Shown: positions 1 to 8,931, counted from the first letter of the stretch. The stretch: DNA of 64,000 nucleotides from Crystallibacter degradans (GCF_012952295.1 NZ_JABBCH010000002.1:434001-498000); one strand, 5' to 3'. Made by a program: numbers and translations. Notes: generated by a model not told the origin, from the sequence alone.

Positions 1-30
1 GGCTCCTCTCGAGTTCAGCGAAGCTTGTAC

Positions 31-1272
31 TCAGTCCGCCGTCTGGTCCCAGCCGTAGTCGGGGTAGTCGAAGAAGTCGTCGCCGTCGAGCGAATCAACT
101 TCCCCGGTGGCCATTGAATCAACCAGCGACTCCAGCCCGGTCTGGACGGTCTGGACAAGCATGCCCTTCATCTTTTGGCCGAAGTCGTCGGACTGGCCCC
201 GCACTTCGAAAAGCACGGTCGCCGAGCCGTTCAGCGCAAATGCGGAGCGGCCCTGCCCCGCATACTCCCGCTCCGCCGGATGGAAATAACGTCCGACGGC
301 GGCAAGAGGAGACTGCGAGCCGTAGCTGTCCTTGATCCCATCGGCTACTGCCAGCGCATACCGGCGGGACTTGTCCTGGTCGAGTAGCGGCCAGTCCTCC
401 TGATAGGCGGCGCCGTCGTTGACACCCAGCGGCGGGTAGTCCAGAGCGACGGAAATGTGCTTGCTGTCCTGGTCGCCTCCCGTCTGCTGGTCGCACGGTC
501 CCATATGGTGCAGATCGACGACGGCGTCCACCTCGCCGAATTCTTCTTGCAGGTCTACGTAAACATCCCTGATGGTCCGGGACTCCGGCGCGAGGAAGAA
601 TCCTGCATCCTCCTGCAGCCCCGGGAGATCGCCTGGCTGAGGCACGTAGTCCAGGTTCGCGTTGAAATCGCGGTTCAGGTCGAAGCCGGGCAGGTTGATC
701 CCGCCGTTGCTCGGACGGTGGTACCAAGCTGGCTGCGATCCCTCGAGTTGCGGATACAGGTTTTCGACGTCGTCCCATGACATGACGTTCGTGCGGCGGT
801 TAAGTTCGCCGCCGTCGGGATTCACCATTGGCATTGCGACCAACGTGACGCCTTCGAGTGCTCGCCGGGTTTCCGCATCGTTGCTGGAGCCCAGCTTCTG
901 GAGGATCCCCAGGAGAGCCTCGGTGCCCGTCCGTTCATTGCCGTGGATGGCGCTTTGGACGAGCAGCACTCGGTCACCCGTTCCGACCCGGGCCGTGTAG
1001 AGGTCACGGCCGAGCGCAGATTGGCCTACCACTTCGACTTCTACACGGCCGCTGCTGTTCTTTTCAATGCGCTCGAGCCGTGGACCGAGCTCTTCATAAG
1101 TGGTCCATCCGCTGAACTGGGGATCATCGGAGGTCTTGCAGGTACCCGCGCCTGGCGCGCTTGATTCTCCCGGAGCGGCTCCAGCCGGGACAGCCGTAAC
1201 CATCGTGCACAGCATCGTCGCTGCGCCAATGGCGCCGAGTAATCTGCGGGGACTTCTGGCGAAATTGCTCAC
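31..1272 (-). CDS. Secreted M14-family zinc carboxypeptidase
   Basis: Probably hydrolyses C-terminal residues of extracellular peptides. The N-terminus has basic residues, a hydrophobic run and an Ala-rich cleavage region (VPAGAAPG), so export is expected. The zinc motif HGNE lies near residue 110, a later His is in DLHHMGPCD, and the catalytic Glu is probably the one in LFEVRGQ near the C-terminus; these fit the M14 family. I start at GTG 1272 because GAGGAG sits seven bases upstream; an in-frame ATG 36 bases earlier lacks such a site. About 413 residues. The C-terminal tail is acidic and low in complexity. No operon partner: the next intact gene is on the other strand. Confidence 0.85.
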   Translation of the reverse strand: MSNFARSPRRLLGAIGAATMLCTMVTAVPAGAAPGESSAPGAGTCKTSDDPQFSGWTTYEELGPRLERIEKNSSGRVEVEVVGQSALGRDLYTARVGTGDRVLLVQSAIHGNERTGTEALLGILQKLGSSNDAETRRALEGVTLVAMPMVNPDGGELNRRTNVMSWDDVENLYPQLEGSQPAWYHRPSNGGINLPGFDLNRDFNANLDYVPQPGDLPGLQEDAGFFLAPESRTIRDVYVDLQEEFGEVDAVVDLHHMGPCDQQTGGDQDSKHISVALDYPPLGVNDGAAYQEDWPLLDQDKSRRYALAVADGIKDSYGSQSPLAAVGRYFHPAEREYAGQGRSAFALNGSATVLFEVRGQSDDFGQKMKGMLVQTVQTGLESLVDSMATGEVDSLDGDDFFDYPDYGWDQTAD

Positions 1273-1350
1273 TGGTTTCTCCTCGTGCGAGTGATTGGGA
1301 CAAGCCAAGCGTTGCCAGAGCCTGCTCCAGGGTCAAGGGTGAGCCGGTGA

Positions 1351-1599
1351 AATCGCCGTGCAAAGGGCAGGCTGTTCCTGGAGGGCCAAGGCTGGGGGTT
1401 CGGCGGCTCAGTGGACGTTGAAGCCAGGGATCCATGGAACGTGCCCGGACGCTACGGCTGGATCGGCGGTACGGGAACCGCTGCGCACGTCACGCCGTCC
1501 ACTGGCGCCGTGACGATACTGCTGAGCCAAGTGGAAATGACCGGACCCGCCGCCCCTGTGATCATGCGGGACTTCTGGCGGTACGCCGCTGGCTCCTGA
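1351..1599 (+). pseudogene. C-terminal remnant of a beta-lactamase-family serine hydrolase
   Basis: The frame opens after a TGA at 1348-1350 and reads QGWGFGGSV, then a GRYGWIGGTGTAAH block and DFWRYAAG before its stop. This resembles the C-terminal portion of class C beta-lactamase-like esterases, which carry a G(W/F)GFGG...GGTGT segment. The rest of the enzyme, including the SxxK nucleophile region, is absent: the sequence upstream is the start region of the divergent carboxypeptidase. Most likely a truncated relic. A GTG at 1411 could open a 62-codon frame, but it would lack the active site. Confidence 0.6.
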
Positions 1600-1628
1600 A
1601 GTGAGCTGCGTTGCGGCACAATGGACGC

Positions 1629-2345
1629 ATGTGCGGACGCTACGTAATGGCCAAGGCCACGGCTGACCTGGTTGCCTCGTTCCGGACCGACGAGACGGTG
1701 GGGGACGATGTGCCGCCGTCGTGGAACGTCGCACCGACCGATGGGGTGCGGATCGTGACCGAGCGGCTGAACCACGACGGCGAGTTGTCCCGGCGGCTCG
1801 CCACGGCGAAATGGGGTTTGGTTCCCGTGTGGGCCAAGGACCCGAAATCCGGTGCCAAGCTGATCAACGCGCGGATGGAGACGGTCACCGAGAAGCCGTC
1901 GTTCCGCAAGGCCGCCGTCAAGCGCAGGGCGTTGGTCCCGGCCGCCGGCTACTACGAATGGGAGAAGAAGGACGACGGCGGGAAAATCCCCACGTACCTG
2001 TTCTCCGAATCGGAGCCGCTGATCGCGTTCGCTGGCCTCTACGAATGGTGGCCTGATCCGGCCCTGCCTGAGGACCATCCGGAAAAGTGGCTGATGTCCT
2101 GCACCATCATCACCACCGCTGCCGCAGACGCCCTCGGACACATCCACGACCGGACGCCGCTTATTGTGCCGCGGGACCTGCAGGAGGATTGGCTGAACCC
2201 GCAGCTGACGGACAAGGCGGAGGTGCAGGGACTGCTCGACGCCATTCCGGAACCGCATCTGGTCCCGCGCCGCGTCAGCAGCAAGGTCAACAGCGTCCGC
2301 AACAACGGCCCCGACCTCATCGAGGAAGACCCCGACGCCGGTTAA
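1629..2345 (+). CDS. SRAP-domain (YedK/HMCES-like) abasic-site protein
   Basis: The SRAP family forms a covalent thiazolidine link between Cys2 and abasic sites in single-stranded DNA and shields them. The protein begins Met-Cys-Gly-Arg-Tyr, so Cys2 is exposed once the methionine is removed; this decides the start at ATG 1629 over an in-frame codon at 1611. Other family signatures are WNVAPT, a WGLVP segment, the Glu in AGYYEWE and the His in IHDRTPLI. Length 238 residues, normal for the family. The last four bases overlap the convergent XRE-cupin regulator. A DNA-damage role is expected from the family; no SOS box was seen upstream. Confidence 0.9.
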   Translation: MCGRYVMAKATADLVASFRTDETVGDDVPPSWNVAPTDGVRIVTERLNHDGELSRRLATAKWGLVPVWAKDPKSGAKLINARMETVTEKPSFRKAAVKRRALVPAAGYYEWEKKDDGGKIPTYLFSESEPLIAFAGLYEWWPDPALPEDHPEKWLMSCTIITTAAADALGHIHDRTPLIVPRDLQEDWLNPQLTDKAEVQGLLDAIPEPHLVPRRVSSKVNSVRNNGPDLIEEDPDAG

Positions 2346-2938
2346 GTGGCGTGCTTGGGGCGGGCCCGAAGATGCGCCCGTTCTCCCTGCGGTCCGAAGA
2401 GCGCGAGGAACTCGACAGGTTCTTTATCCGCGTTGCCCGTCCAATGGGGGAGCCGGGTATCGAACTCAGCTGCCTCGCCGGGTACCAGTACCAGTTCCTT
2501 GTCGCCCAGCACCAGGCGCAGCCGCCCGCTCAAAATGTAGAGCCACTCGTAACCCTCGTGCGACCGCGGATCGGGCTCGGCCGGGTGGTCGACGGCGGGC
2601 AGGATGTACTTGTACGCCTGCAGTCCGCCCGGCCGCTGGGTGAGCGGCAAGACCGTGGCGCCGTGATGTTTGATGGGGCGAAGATGGACCCGCGGATCAC
2701 CGGTCGGCGGGGCCCCGACCAATTCGTCGATCGGCACCGCGTAGGTCTGCGCCAGCGGCAGCAACAACTCCAGCGTGGGCCGCCGCTGCCCGGACTCGAG
2801 CCGGGACAGCGTGCTGACGGAGATGCCGGTTGCCGCCGACAGGTCAGACAGCGTGGTCTCCCTTTCCTGACGCAGGGACTTCAGCCGCGGGCCAACGGCG
2901 TCGAGCATTGAGCCCAAGTCTTCGTTCATGGACTCCAT
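2342..2938 (-). CDS. XRE-family regulator with C-terminal cupin domain
   Basis: Residues about 15-70 form a helix-turn-helix (LSDLSAATGISVSTLSRLESGQRRPTL). Residues about 110-190 form a cupin barrel (HEGYEWLYILSGRLRLVLGD, then PGEAAEFDTRLPHW). This architecture is typical of repressors that sense a small ligand or metal through the cupin. It is divergent from the thioredoxin-reductase-like gene at 3049, with about 110 bases between them, so it may regulate that gene. A GCAA-N6-TTGC inverted repeat lies at 2951-2964 in this gap. Start is ATG 2938 or ATG 2929. The ligand is unknown. Confidence 0.82.
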   Translation of the reverse strand: MESMNEDLGSMLDAVGPRLKSLRQERETTLSDLSAATGISVSTLSRLESGQRRPTLELLLPLAQTYAVPIDELVGAPPTGDPRVHLRPIKHHGATVLPLTQRPGGLQAYKYILPAVDHPAEPDPRSHEGYEWLYILSGRLRLVLGDKELVLVPGEAAEFDTRLPHWTGNADKEPVEFLALFGPQGERAHLRARPKHAT

Positions 2939-3048
2939 TTTGCCATTCCAGCAAACTTACTTGCCACTTTTCGTCCCCAGGGCGAACACTTAAGAAACCG
3001 CCGGATCTCCAGGACCGGCGGGACGGCTTGAACATGGAGGACAAAGAC

Positions 3049-4038
3049 ATGACTGAAACAATGGAAACTGTGCCAGCCAAGGAGCTGTACGACGTCGTTA
3101 TTGTGGGCGGGGGTGCTGCGGGGCTGGGTGCCGCGCTGACGCTGGCCCGCGCTCGCCGCTCGGTGCTGATCATCGATTCGGGCGAGGCGCGGAACGCCCC
3201 GGCCGGCCACGTGCACAACTACCTTGGCCGCGAGGGTACTCCGCCGGGCGAGCTGTACGCCATTGGCCGCGAAGAAGTTCTCGGCTACGGTGCGGAGATT
3301 GTCTCGGGAACGGTGACCACCGCGCACAAGGAGAACGGCGGCGGATTCCGGGTGGGGATCGGCGGCGGACGTTCCGTGCGGAGCCGGCGTCTCCTGGTAA
3401 CGACAGGTTTGGTTGATGGTCTGCCTGCCATCGAGGGTCTCGCGGATCGGTGGGGACGCGACATAGTGCACTGCCCGTACTGCCATGGCTGGGAAGTCCG
3501 CGACCAAGCCATCGGGGTCATCGCTGTGAACATCGGGTTGGCCATGCACCAAGCGCTGCTGTGGCACCAGTGGACCGATGACGTGACACTATTCCTGCAC
3601 ACCGCCGAGGCGCCTTCGCCCGAGCAGGCGGAGCAGTTGGAGGCACGCGGTATCACGGTGGTTACCGGCGAGGTCGCCGCGGTGGAGACGGAGTCGGACG
3701 TGCTGGCAGGTGTCCGGCTGGCAAGCGGGGAAGTCTTTGCCCGGCAGGCGGTTGCGGTCGCGACCCGGATGGATGCGCGGGTTGGCTTCCTTGACGATCT
3801 GGGACTGGAAACAGCGGAGCAGAATTTCGGCGACTTCGTGATGGGAACCTTCGTTCCGTCCGAGCCGACCGGGGCCACGTCCGTGCCGGGCGTCTACGTC
3901 GCCGGCAACGTCACCAACCTGTCGGCCCAGGTGATTGTGGCCGCAGCCGCGGGCGTCAATACGGGCGCCATGATCAATGCCGACCTGATGCTCGAAGACA
4001 CGCGGCTGGCGGTGGAAGCCCGGGCAGTGACTGTCTAG
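3049..4038 (+). CDS. Thioredoxin-reductase-like FAD/NAD(P) oxidoreductase
   Basis: A two-dinucleotide-fold flavoprotein of the thioredoxin reductase class. The FAD-binding GGGAAGLG lies near residues 20-27, and a redox-active CPYC motif (Cys142 and Cys145) sits in HCPYCHGWE. The C-terminal part has the GVYVAGNVTN FAD motif. Classical TrxB carries CATC, whereas CPYCHGWE is typical of a broader actinobacterial subgroup whose partners are not settled. Start ATG 3049 is chosen for the GGAGG eight bases upstream. About 329 residues. Divergent from the XRE-cupin regulator, which is the likely controller. Confidence 0.85.
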   Translation: MTETMETVPAKELYDVVIVGGGAAGLGAALTLARARRSVLIIDSGEARNAPAGHVHNYLGREGTPPGELYAIGREEVLGYGAEIVSGTVTTAHKENGGGFRVGIGGGRSVRSRRLLVTTGLVDGLPAIEGLADRWGRDIVHCPYCHGWEVRDQAIGVIAVNIGLAMHQALLWHQWTDDVTLFLHTAEAPSPEQAEQLEARGITVVTGEVAAVETESDVLAGVRLASGEVFARQAVAVATRMDARVGFLDDLGLETAEQNFGDFVMGTFVPSEPTGATSVPGVYVAGNVTNLSAQVIVAAAAGVNTGAMINADLMLEDTRLAVEARAVTV

Positions 4039-4048
4039 TTTGAGCCGG

Positions 4049-4855
4049 TTATCCTGCGCGGCTTTTGTGCTGCGGCAGGAGGCGCCGCTGGCGGGACACG
4101 GGAAATTCGTTCCGGACGCTCGTGACGGCATCCAGCGGGATGTCCGCGACGATCAGTGCGGGATCCACACCGAGCTCCTCGATGACGGCACCCATGGGGT
4201 CCAGCAGCACGCTGTGCCCAATGGAGACGGGCGGAGCCTGGCACGCTCCGGCCAAGTAGACGCCGTTCTCTATTGCGCGGGCGGCGGTGAGCGAGCGCCA
4301 CTGGTTGGTCTTATGCTTGCCGGGAACCCAGGCGGCGCAGGTGAGCAGGACCTCAGCGCCGGCGTCGGACAATGATCTTGCCAGCTCCGGGAACCGCAGG
4401 TCGTAGCAGGTCATCAGGCCAAACCGGACGCCGTCGAAATCGAAGAACGTCGGCTCCACTAAAGGCGCCGGCTTGATGAAGGTGGACTCGGCGTAGCCCT
4501 GCGCATCGAAGAGGTGGATTTTCCGGTACACGGCCAGCCGTCTGCCGTCCGGCCCGAAGGCCACCAGCGTGTTGTAGGCGCGGCCGCTCTCGTCGCTGGT
4601 TTCGACCACACCGGCGACGAGAGCGATGCCATGCGCCTGGGCAATGCGCGACAATTCGGAGCAGACCGGCCCGTCCAGCGGCTCGGCTACCTCCGGGAAG
4701 GAGGCGTCCAGTACCTTCTTCTCGTACGTGGCGTACTCCGGCAGGATCAGGATCCGGGCGCCGCCCTCAGCGGCTTGCCGGGCAAAGCCTGCGATGGCCG
4801 CGAGATTGCCAGTGATGTCCGTTCCGGACGCCAGCTGGCCTAGAGCGATGCGCAC
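4049..4855 (-). CDS. Nitrilase-superfamily amidohydrolase (first copy)
   Basis: A carbon-nitrogen hydrolase with the full catalytic triad: Glu in ILILPEYATYEK, Lys in VYRKIHLFD and Cys in LMTCYDLRFPE. The superfamily cleaves amides, N-carbamoyl compounds or omega-amides in the cytoplasm. Length 268 residues, close to omega-amidase and carbamoylase sizes. Starts with GTG 4855, with GGAG seven to eight bases upstream. It is the last gene of a three-gene minus-strand operon (nitrilase, APC permease, nitrilase), 37 bases after the permease stop. The substrate cannot be read from sequence alone. Confidence 0.85.
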   Translation of the reverse strand: MRIALGQLASGTDITGNLAAIAGFARQAAEGGARILILPEYATYEKKVLDASFPEVAEPLDGPVCSELSRIAQAHGIALVAGVVETSDESGRAYNTLVAFGPDGRRLAVYRKIHLFDAQGYAESTFIKPAPLVEPTFFDFDGVRFGLMTCYDLRFPELARSLSDAGAEVLLTCAAWVPGKHKTNQWRSLTAARAIENGVYLAGACQAPPVSIGHSVLLDPMGAVIEELGVDPALIVADIPLDAVTSVRNEFPVSRQRRLLPQHKSRAG

Positions 4856-4892
4856 GGTCCGCGCTCCTTCCGTCGTGATAACAGGTGCAGGC

Positions 4893-6251
4893 TCAGGCAG
4901 CGACTTCTTCGGTCGCCTTCATCTCCGGCGGCGCCTTGCGGAAGCCACGGGTGATGACGGCAAGGACGATGACGCCGACCGCCAGCCAGGACAGCCCCAG
5001 CGTAATGGCGTTGCTGTCCAGCCGGGAGAGCAGGTACGCGCAGACAATAGCGCCGACGGCGGGAATCACCACGTAGCTGAGCGGGTTCAGCATGTTCCCG
5101 GCACGTCGCTGCCGGACAAAGTGGAAGACCACCGAAAGGTTGACCAGGGTAAATGCCGTGAAGGCGCCGAAGTTGATGAACGACGTCGAGGTCGCGACAT
5201 CGAGGAAGATCGCGATGAGGCCCACCGTGCCGGTGATGATCAGGTTCAGTACCGGCGTGTGGAAGCGCGGGTTGAGCCGACCGAACACAGCCTTGGGGAG
5301 CACCGAGTCCCGGCCCATGGCGTAGAGCAGCCGCGAGGCGCTGGCCTGTGCCGCCAGTCCGGAGGCGAACTGGGCAACCACCAGACCGGCGAGGAAGACG
5401 GCGCCGAAAAGCTGGCCGCCGATCTGTACCGCGATCTCGCTCGCCGCGGAGGCAGAGTCTTCGAAAACACCACCCGGGTGGACCAGTTGGGTGAAGTACG
5501 AGACGACGATGAAAATGCCGCCGCCGATCAGCGCGATCAACATGATGGCGCGCGGCATGTTCTTGCGCGGCTCAACGGTCTCCTCTGTCAGGGTGGTGAC
5601 TGCGTCGAAGCCGAGGAAGGAATAAGCGGCGATCGCGGCGCCGGCGGTAATCGCGCCGAAGCCGGAGTCCGGATTCATGAACGGCTCCGGGCTGACGAGG
5701 GCGCCGGCGCCGGAATTGCCCACCACGTGCCCGATGGACAGCGCCACGAAGAAGACGATGACCAGCAGCTGGAATGCCATCAGCAGGTAGTTCGCCTTGT
5801 CCGCCACTTTGATGCCGAGGACGTTCAGCGCCGTCGTAATCAGGATGAACCCGACGATCCACAACGCAAACGGCACACCGGGGAACTGGGCAGACAGGTA
5901 GGCGCCGCCGATCAGCCAGATCACCATCGGCAGGAACAGGTAGTCCAGCAGGATGGCCCAGCCGACCAGGAATCCTGCCCGCGAATCGATCGACTTGCGG
6001 ACATAAGTGTAGGCGGAGCCGGCCACGGGATAGGTGACGGCCATGCGGCCGTAGCTGTGCGCCGTGAAGAGCATGGCGATCAGGGCGACGAGGTAGGCCG
6101 ACGGCGAGGCGCCGCCTGTGGCCTCGGCGATGACGCCGAAAATGCCCAGCACGATGAGCGGGGTGAGGTACGCCAGTCCGAAGAGCACCAGCGAGGGCAG
6201 CTTCAGGGTGCGGGTCAGCGTAGCCGATGAGGTTGAGGTTGGAGTGCTCAC
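4893..6251 (-). CDS. APC-superfamily amino acid/amine permease
   Basis: About 452 residues with some 12 hydrophobic segments. The N-terminal SLVLFGLAYLTPLIVLGIFG region and the later YSFLGFDAVTTLTEE and EPRKNMPRAI motifs mark an amino acid-polyamine-organocation permease. Start GTG 6251 overlaps the stop of the preceding nitrilase gene by four bases (GTGA), indicating translational coupling; GAGGAA lies upstream. The gene lies between two amidohydrolases, so it probably imports the amide, or an amine or amino acid related to it. Control is likely by the divergent GntR regulator. Confidence 0.88.
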   Translation of the reverse strand: MSTPTSTSSATLTRTLKLPSLVLFGLAYLTPLIVLGIFGVIAEATGGASPSAYLVALIAMLFTAHSYGRMAVTYPVAGSAYTYVRKSIDSRAGFLVGWAILLDYLFLPMVIWLIGGAYLSAQFPGVPFALWIVGFILITTALNVLGIKVADKANYLLMAFQLLVIVFFVALSIGHVVGNSGAGALVSPEPFMNPDSGFGAITAGAAIAAYSFLGFDAVTTLTEETVEPRKNMPRAIMLIALIGGGIFIVVSYFTQLVHPGGVFEDSASAASEIAVQIGGQLFGAVFLAGLVVAQFASGLAAQASASRLLYAMGRDSVLPKAVFGRLNPRFHTPVLNLIITGTVGLIAIFLDVATSTSFINFGAFTAFTLVNLSVVFHFVRQRRAGNMLNPLSYVVIPAVGAIVCAYLLSRLDSNAITLGLSWLAVGVIVLAVITRGFRKAPPEMKATEEVAA

Positions 6252-7138
6252 GGATTGTTCCTCAAATCGGGGGACTGCGGGGTCCAGGTGGCTGGATCGA
6301 TGCGGCCTTGATAGACGGGGAAGCCGATGGCGGGCTCGCCGGAGTTGAACTGCGACCACATCCGGTTGACGCCTTCCGTGCCGTGCGTCCTGACGCGGTC
6401 GACGGCGGTCAAGTCCAGATCCGCTGCCAAGAGGGTTGGTTCGGCGTCGGGGGTCTCGACGATTGCATTGCCTTCCGGGTCAACAATCAGGCTGCGGCCC
6501 TGGCCGGTTGGGCCGGCGCAGTTGACGCTCACCACGAAGACCTGGTTCACGATGGCGTTGGCGCGTGCGAGCACTACTTCCTGTTTGCGGTCCGGGGAAG
6601 TGGTTTTTACGACATTAAGAATGACTTCCGCGCCCATCCACGCGAGCTGCCGGGTGGTTTCCGGGAACCACGCGTCGTAGCAGATGTTCAGGCCGACCCG
6701 CGTGGTGCCGTCCAGATCGACGACGGCGAAACGGTCGCCCGGATCGTACGGCTCGTGGGGACGCCACGGAAAGATCTTGCGGTAGTAGCCGGCCAGCTCG
6801 CCCTCGGGCGAGAGGACCAGTTGGGTGTTGAACAGCTGGCCTTCGGGTCCGCGCTCGCAGACGCTCCCCGGTACTAGCCAGATTCCAAGGTCCCCGGCCA
6901 GCTGCCTGAGTTCGGAGACGCGGGGTCCATCCAGCGGCTCGGCACTTTCCTGTAATGCCTCGGTGCGCTGCAGGTCGGGGTCGCCGTCGCCAAACAAGTG
7001 CAGTTCGGGGAAGACCACAAGCTTTGCGGACGGGTGATGCTCGAGGGCTTTGCTGGTTTCCTCGACGAAAGCGGAGATCGGTTCACCGATGAGGCGGGGC
7101 GGCGCCTGCGCGGCGACAAGGGGGAGGATGCGTTGCAT
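6248..7138 (-). CDS. Nitrilase-superfamily amidohydrolase (second copy)
   Basis: First gene of the amidase-permease-amidase operon. The triad is Glu in LVVFPELHLF, Lys in GYYRKIFPW and Cys in LNICYDAWFPE. About 296 residues from ATG 7138; AGGAAG lies upstream, while longer in-frame starts would run into the operator region. It differs clearly from the downstream copy, so it is probably not a recent duplicate and may act on another amide or a later step. The gene is read away from the GntR regulator at 7237. Confidence 0.85.
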   Translation of the reverse strand: MQRILPLVAAQAPPRLIGEPISAFVEETSKALEHHPSAKLVVFPELHLFGDGDPDLQRTEALQESAEPLDGPRVSELRQLAGDLGIWLVPGSVCERGPEGQLFNTQLVLSPEGELAGYYRKIFPWRPHEPYDPGDRFAVVDLDGTTRVGLNICYDAWFPETTRQLAWMGAEVILNVVKTTSPDRKQEVVLARANAIVNQVFVVSVNCAGPTGQGRSLIVDPEGNAIVETPDAEPTLLAADLDLTAVDRVRTHGTEGVNRMWSQFNSGEPAIGFPVYQGRIDPATWTPQSPDLRNNP

Positions 7139-7167
7139 GGTGCGGGCTTCCTGTTGATTGTTGTGAC

Positions 7168-7178
7168 TTATGACATAA
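7168..7178. promoter_or_regulatory. Candidate GntR operator in divergent promoter
   Basis: TTATG-A-CATAA is a perfect 11-base palindrome with one central base. It lies in the 98-base gap between the amidase operon and the GntR regulator and is embedded in an AT-rich stretch that could include a -10 element. FadR-type GntR proteins bind short palindromes of this kind near their own promoter. Assignment is inferred from position and symmetry. Confidence 0.5.
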
Positions 7179-7236
7179 TAGATCAAGTTGAACCAATAAG
7201 GGAAGTGGTGCATGTGCAGCTCGTAAGGTGGTGTCT

Positions 7237-7989
7237 ATGAGCACCACAGTTGACTTGGTTGCGTCCCCCATCGAGGAGGGCCCACTGGCCGGTATTGATC
7301 GCAGGAGCGCAATCGATGCCGTCAGGTTGCGCATCGGTATGGCGATCCTGCTTGGGTTGCTCAAGCCGGGGGAACGGTTGCCGGACCAGAAGGATGTAGC
7401 ACTCGGCCTCTCGGTCAGCCCGATCACGGCCCGCCGTGCGCTGACTTCCTTGGCCGAACAGGGCATAGTGGTGCGGCGTCGAGGACGGGGCGGCGGCACC
7501 TTTGTGGCGGACGAGCCCCCGCGCGAGATTCTGCAGGAGATCGCAGCTGCGCCCAGCGAGCTCGCGGCCATCCATAAGTTGGTGGACAAGAGACTGCTCT
7601 TCGAATGCTCGGTCTCCCACTTCGCCGCTCTCAATGCGAGTTCCAGGCAGCTGGATGAGCTGGAGAAGCTGACCGCTACGATGGCTGAGGCAACAGGGTG
7701 GTCCGAGTACCATCAGGCCGACGACGAGTTCCACCGCCTGGTTGCGAGTGCATCGGGGCTAGGCAGCGCAGTCGACGAGTACAACCACGCGCTGGCAGAG
7801 CTGTACGCCTACTTTTTGCCTTATCCCATCGAGCATTTGCACGCTTCAAACCGCGACCATATCCGCCTTGTCGAAGCACTTCGGGGGAGGGACGTTTGCT
7901 CCGCCGTCGAGGTTTCCCGCAATCATGTCGGCATCCTGCATCAGACCATGTTCATGGGGCTGTTGGAGGAGCGGCAGGCGGATCCGTAG
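7237..7989 (+). CDS. GntR-family (FadR/FCD-type) transcriptional regulator
   Basis: The N-terminal winged helix spans roughly residues 30-90 and includes LGLSVSPITARRALTSLAEQG and RRRGRGGGTFV. The C-terminal all-helical region contains DDEFHRLVASASG and later His residues (NHVGILH), consistent with the metal-dependent FCD ligand domain. Start ATG 7237 has AAGG eight bases upstream; GTG codons at 7228 and 7231 are alternatives. Divergent from the amidase-permease operon, which it likely represses or activates through the palindrome at 7168-7178. Confidence 0.87.
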   Translation: MSTTVDLVASPIEEGPLAGIDRRSAIDAVRLRIGMAILLGLLKPGERLPDQKDVALGLSVSPITARRALTSLAEQGIVVRRRGRGGGTFVADEPPREILQEIAAAPSELAAIHKLVDKRLLFECSVSHFAALNASSRQLDELEKLTATMAEATGWSEYHQADDEFHRLVASASGLGSAVDEYNHALAELYAYFLPYPIEHLHASNRDHIRLVEALRGRDVCSAVEVSRNHVGILHQTMFMGLLEERQADP

Positions 7990-8004
7990 ATGGCGCAGCG
8001 GATG

Positions 8005-8931
8005 CTACAAGGTAAACGGTGTGAGGACGGTTTTCCCGCTCGTGTTGCCCTCCATGTTGGCGCGAAACGCGTCTGCGGCCTGTTCCATTGGGTAGGTCCG
8101 ACCGACATCTACAGCCAGTTTGCCTGCGTCGGCCAGGGCGGAAAGGCGGTCGAGTTCCTGCGCGGAAGGGCGCACCCACACGTAGCTGCCACCTCGTTCT
8201 GCGGCACCCGGATCCGCGATCGATGCATGTCGGCCCCCTTTCCGCAGCAAGGCCAGCGTGTCTTCCAGGGCGCCGCCAATGAAATCCGCCACGGCGTCGA
8301 CTCCTTCGGGCGCGAGTTTCCGGACGCGGGAGACAAGACCATCGCCATACACCACGGGTTCCGCGCCCAGTTCGCGCAGCCGCTCGTGGTGCTTCTCCGA
8401 TGCGGTGGCGATCACGCGGGCGCCTCGTTCCACGCCCAACTGAACCGCGATCCGGCCAACGCCGCCGGACCCATTGTGGATCAGCAGTGTCTCGGTAGCG
8501 CGGACTGCCAAGGTGTCCAGCGTCCGTTGCGCGGTCATCCCGGTAAGCGGCAGCCCCGCGGCCTCCTCCCAACTGAGTGACATCGGTTTTCGAGCCACCA
8601 TGTGCACGGGGAGGGCGACCAGATCGGCGAACGTGCCGCCGCTCACCGAGTCCCGCCGACCGTAAGCGTAGACCTCGTCGCCTGGGGAGAATTCCGGAGT
8701 GTCGAAGCCCGTTGCCTCCACCACTCCAGCCACATCCCAGCCGGGAATAACCGGGAAATGAACGTCCATGATTGCATCCAGACCGCCGGACATCACCTTC
8801 CAGTCCACAGGATTTACTCCAGCGGCCTTCACCCGGATCAGGACCGAGCCCGGCGCAACTTTGGGCGCCGGAGCCTCTGAAACTGCCAGCACTTCAGGTC
8901 CGCCGTAGCGTGCATATGTCATAGCCTTCAT
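8005..8931 (-). CDS. NADP-dependent MDR oxidoreductase, quinone-reductase-like
   Basis: A medium-chain dehydrogenase/reductase without the zinc ligands of alcohol dehydrogenases. The N-terminal MKAMTYARYGGPEVL, the VNPVDWKV segment and the nucleotide-binding GSGGVGRIAVQLG motif are typical of the quinone oxidoreductase/zeta-crystallin branch. About 308 residues from ATG 8931; the open frame continues upstream without an obvious ribosome site. It probably reduces a quinone or an alpha,beta-unsaturated carbonyl compound using NADPH. It is convergent with the GntR gene (15-base gap), so it is not part of that operon. Confidence 0.82.
   Translation of the reverse strand: MKAMTYARYGGPEVLAVSEAPAPKVAPGSVLIRVKAAGVNPVDWKVMSGGLDAIMDVHFPVIPGWDVAGVVEATGFDTPEFSPGDEVYAYGRRDSVSGGTFADLVALPVHMVARKPMSLSWEEAAGLPLTGMTAQRTLDTLAVRATETLLIHNGSGGVGRIAVQLGVERGARVIATASEKHHERLRELGAEPVVYGDGLVSRVRKLAPEGVDAVADFIGGALEDTLALLRKGGRHASIADPGAAERGGSYVWVRPSAQELDRLSALADAGKLAVDVGRTYPMEQAADAFRANMEGNTSGKTVLTPFTL

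Noticed and set aside
4626-6230. Long open frame antisense to the APC permease
   Set aside because: A high-GC shadow with charged, repetitive composition and no family resemblance; the minus-strand permease explains the region.
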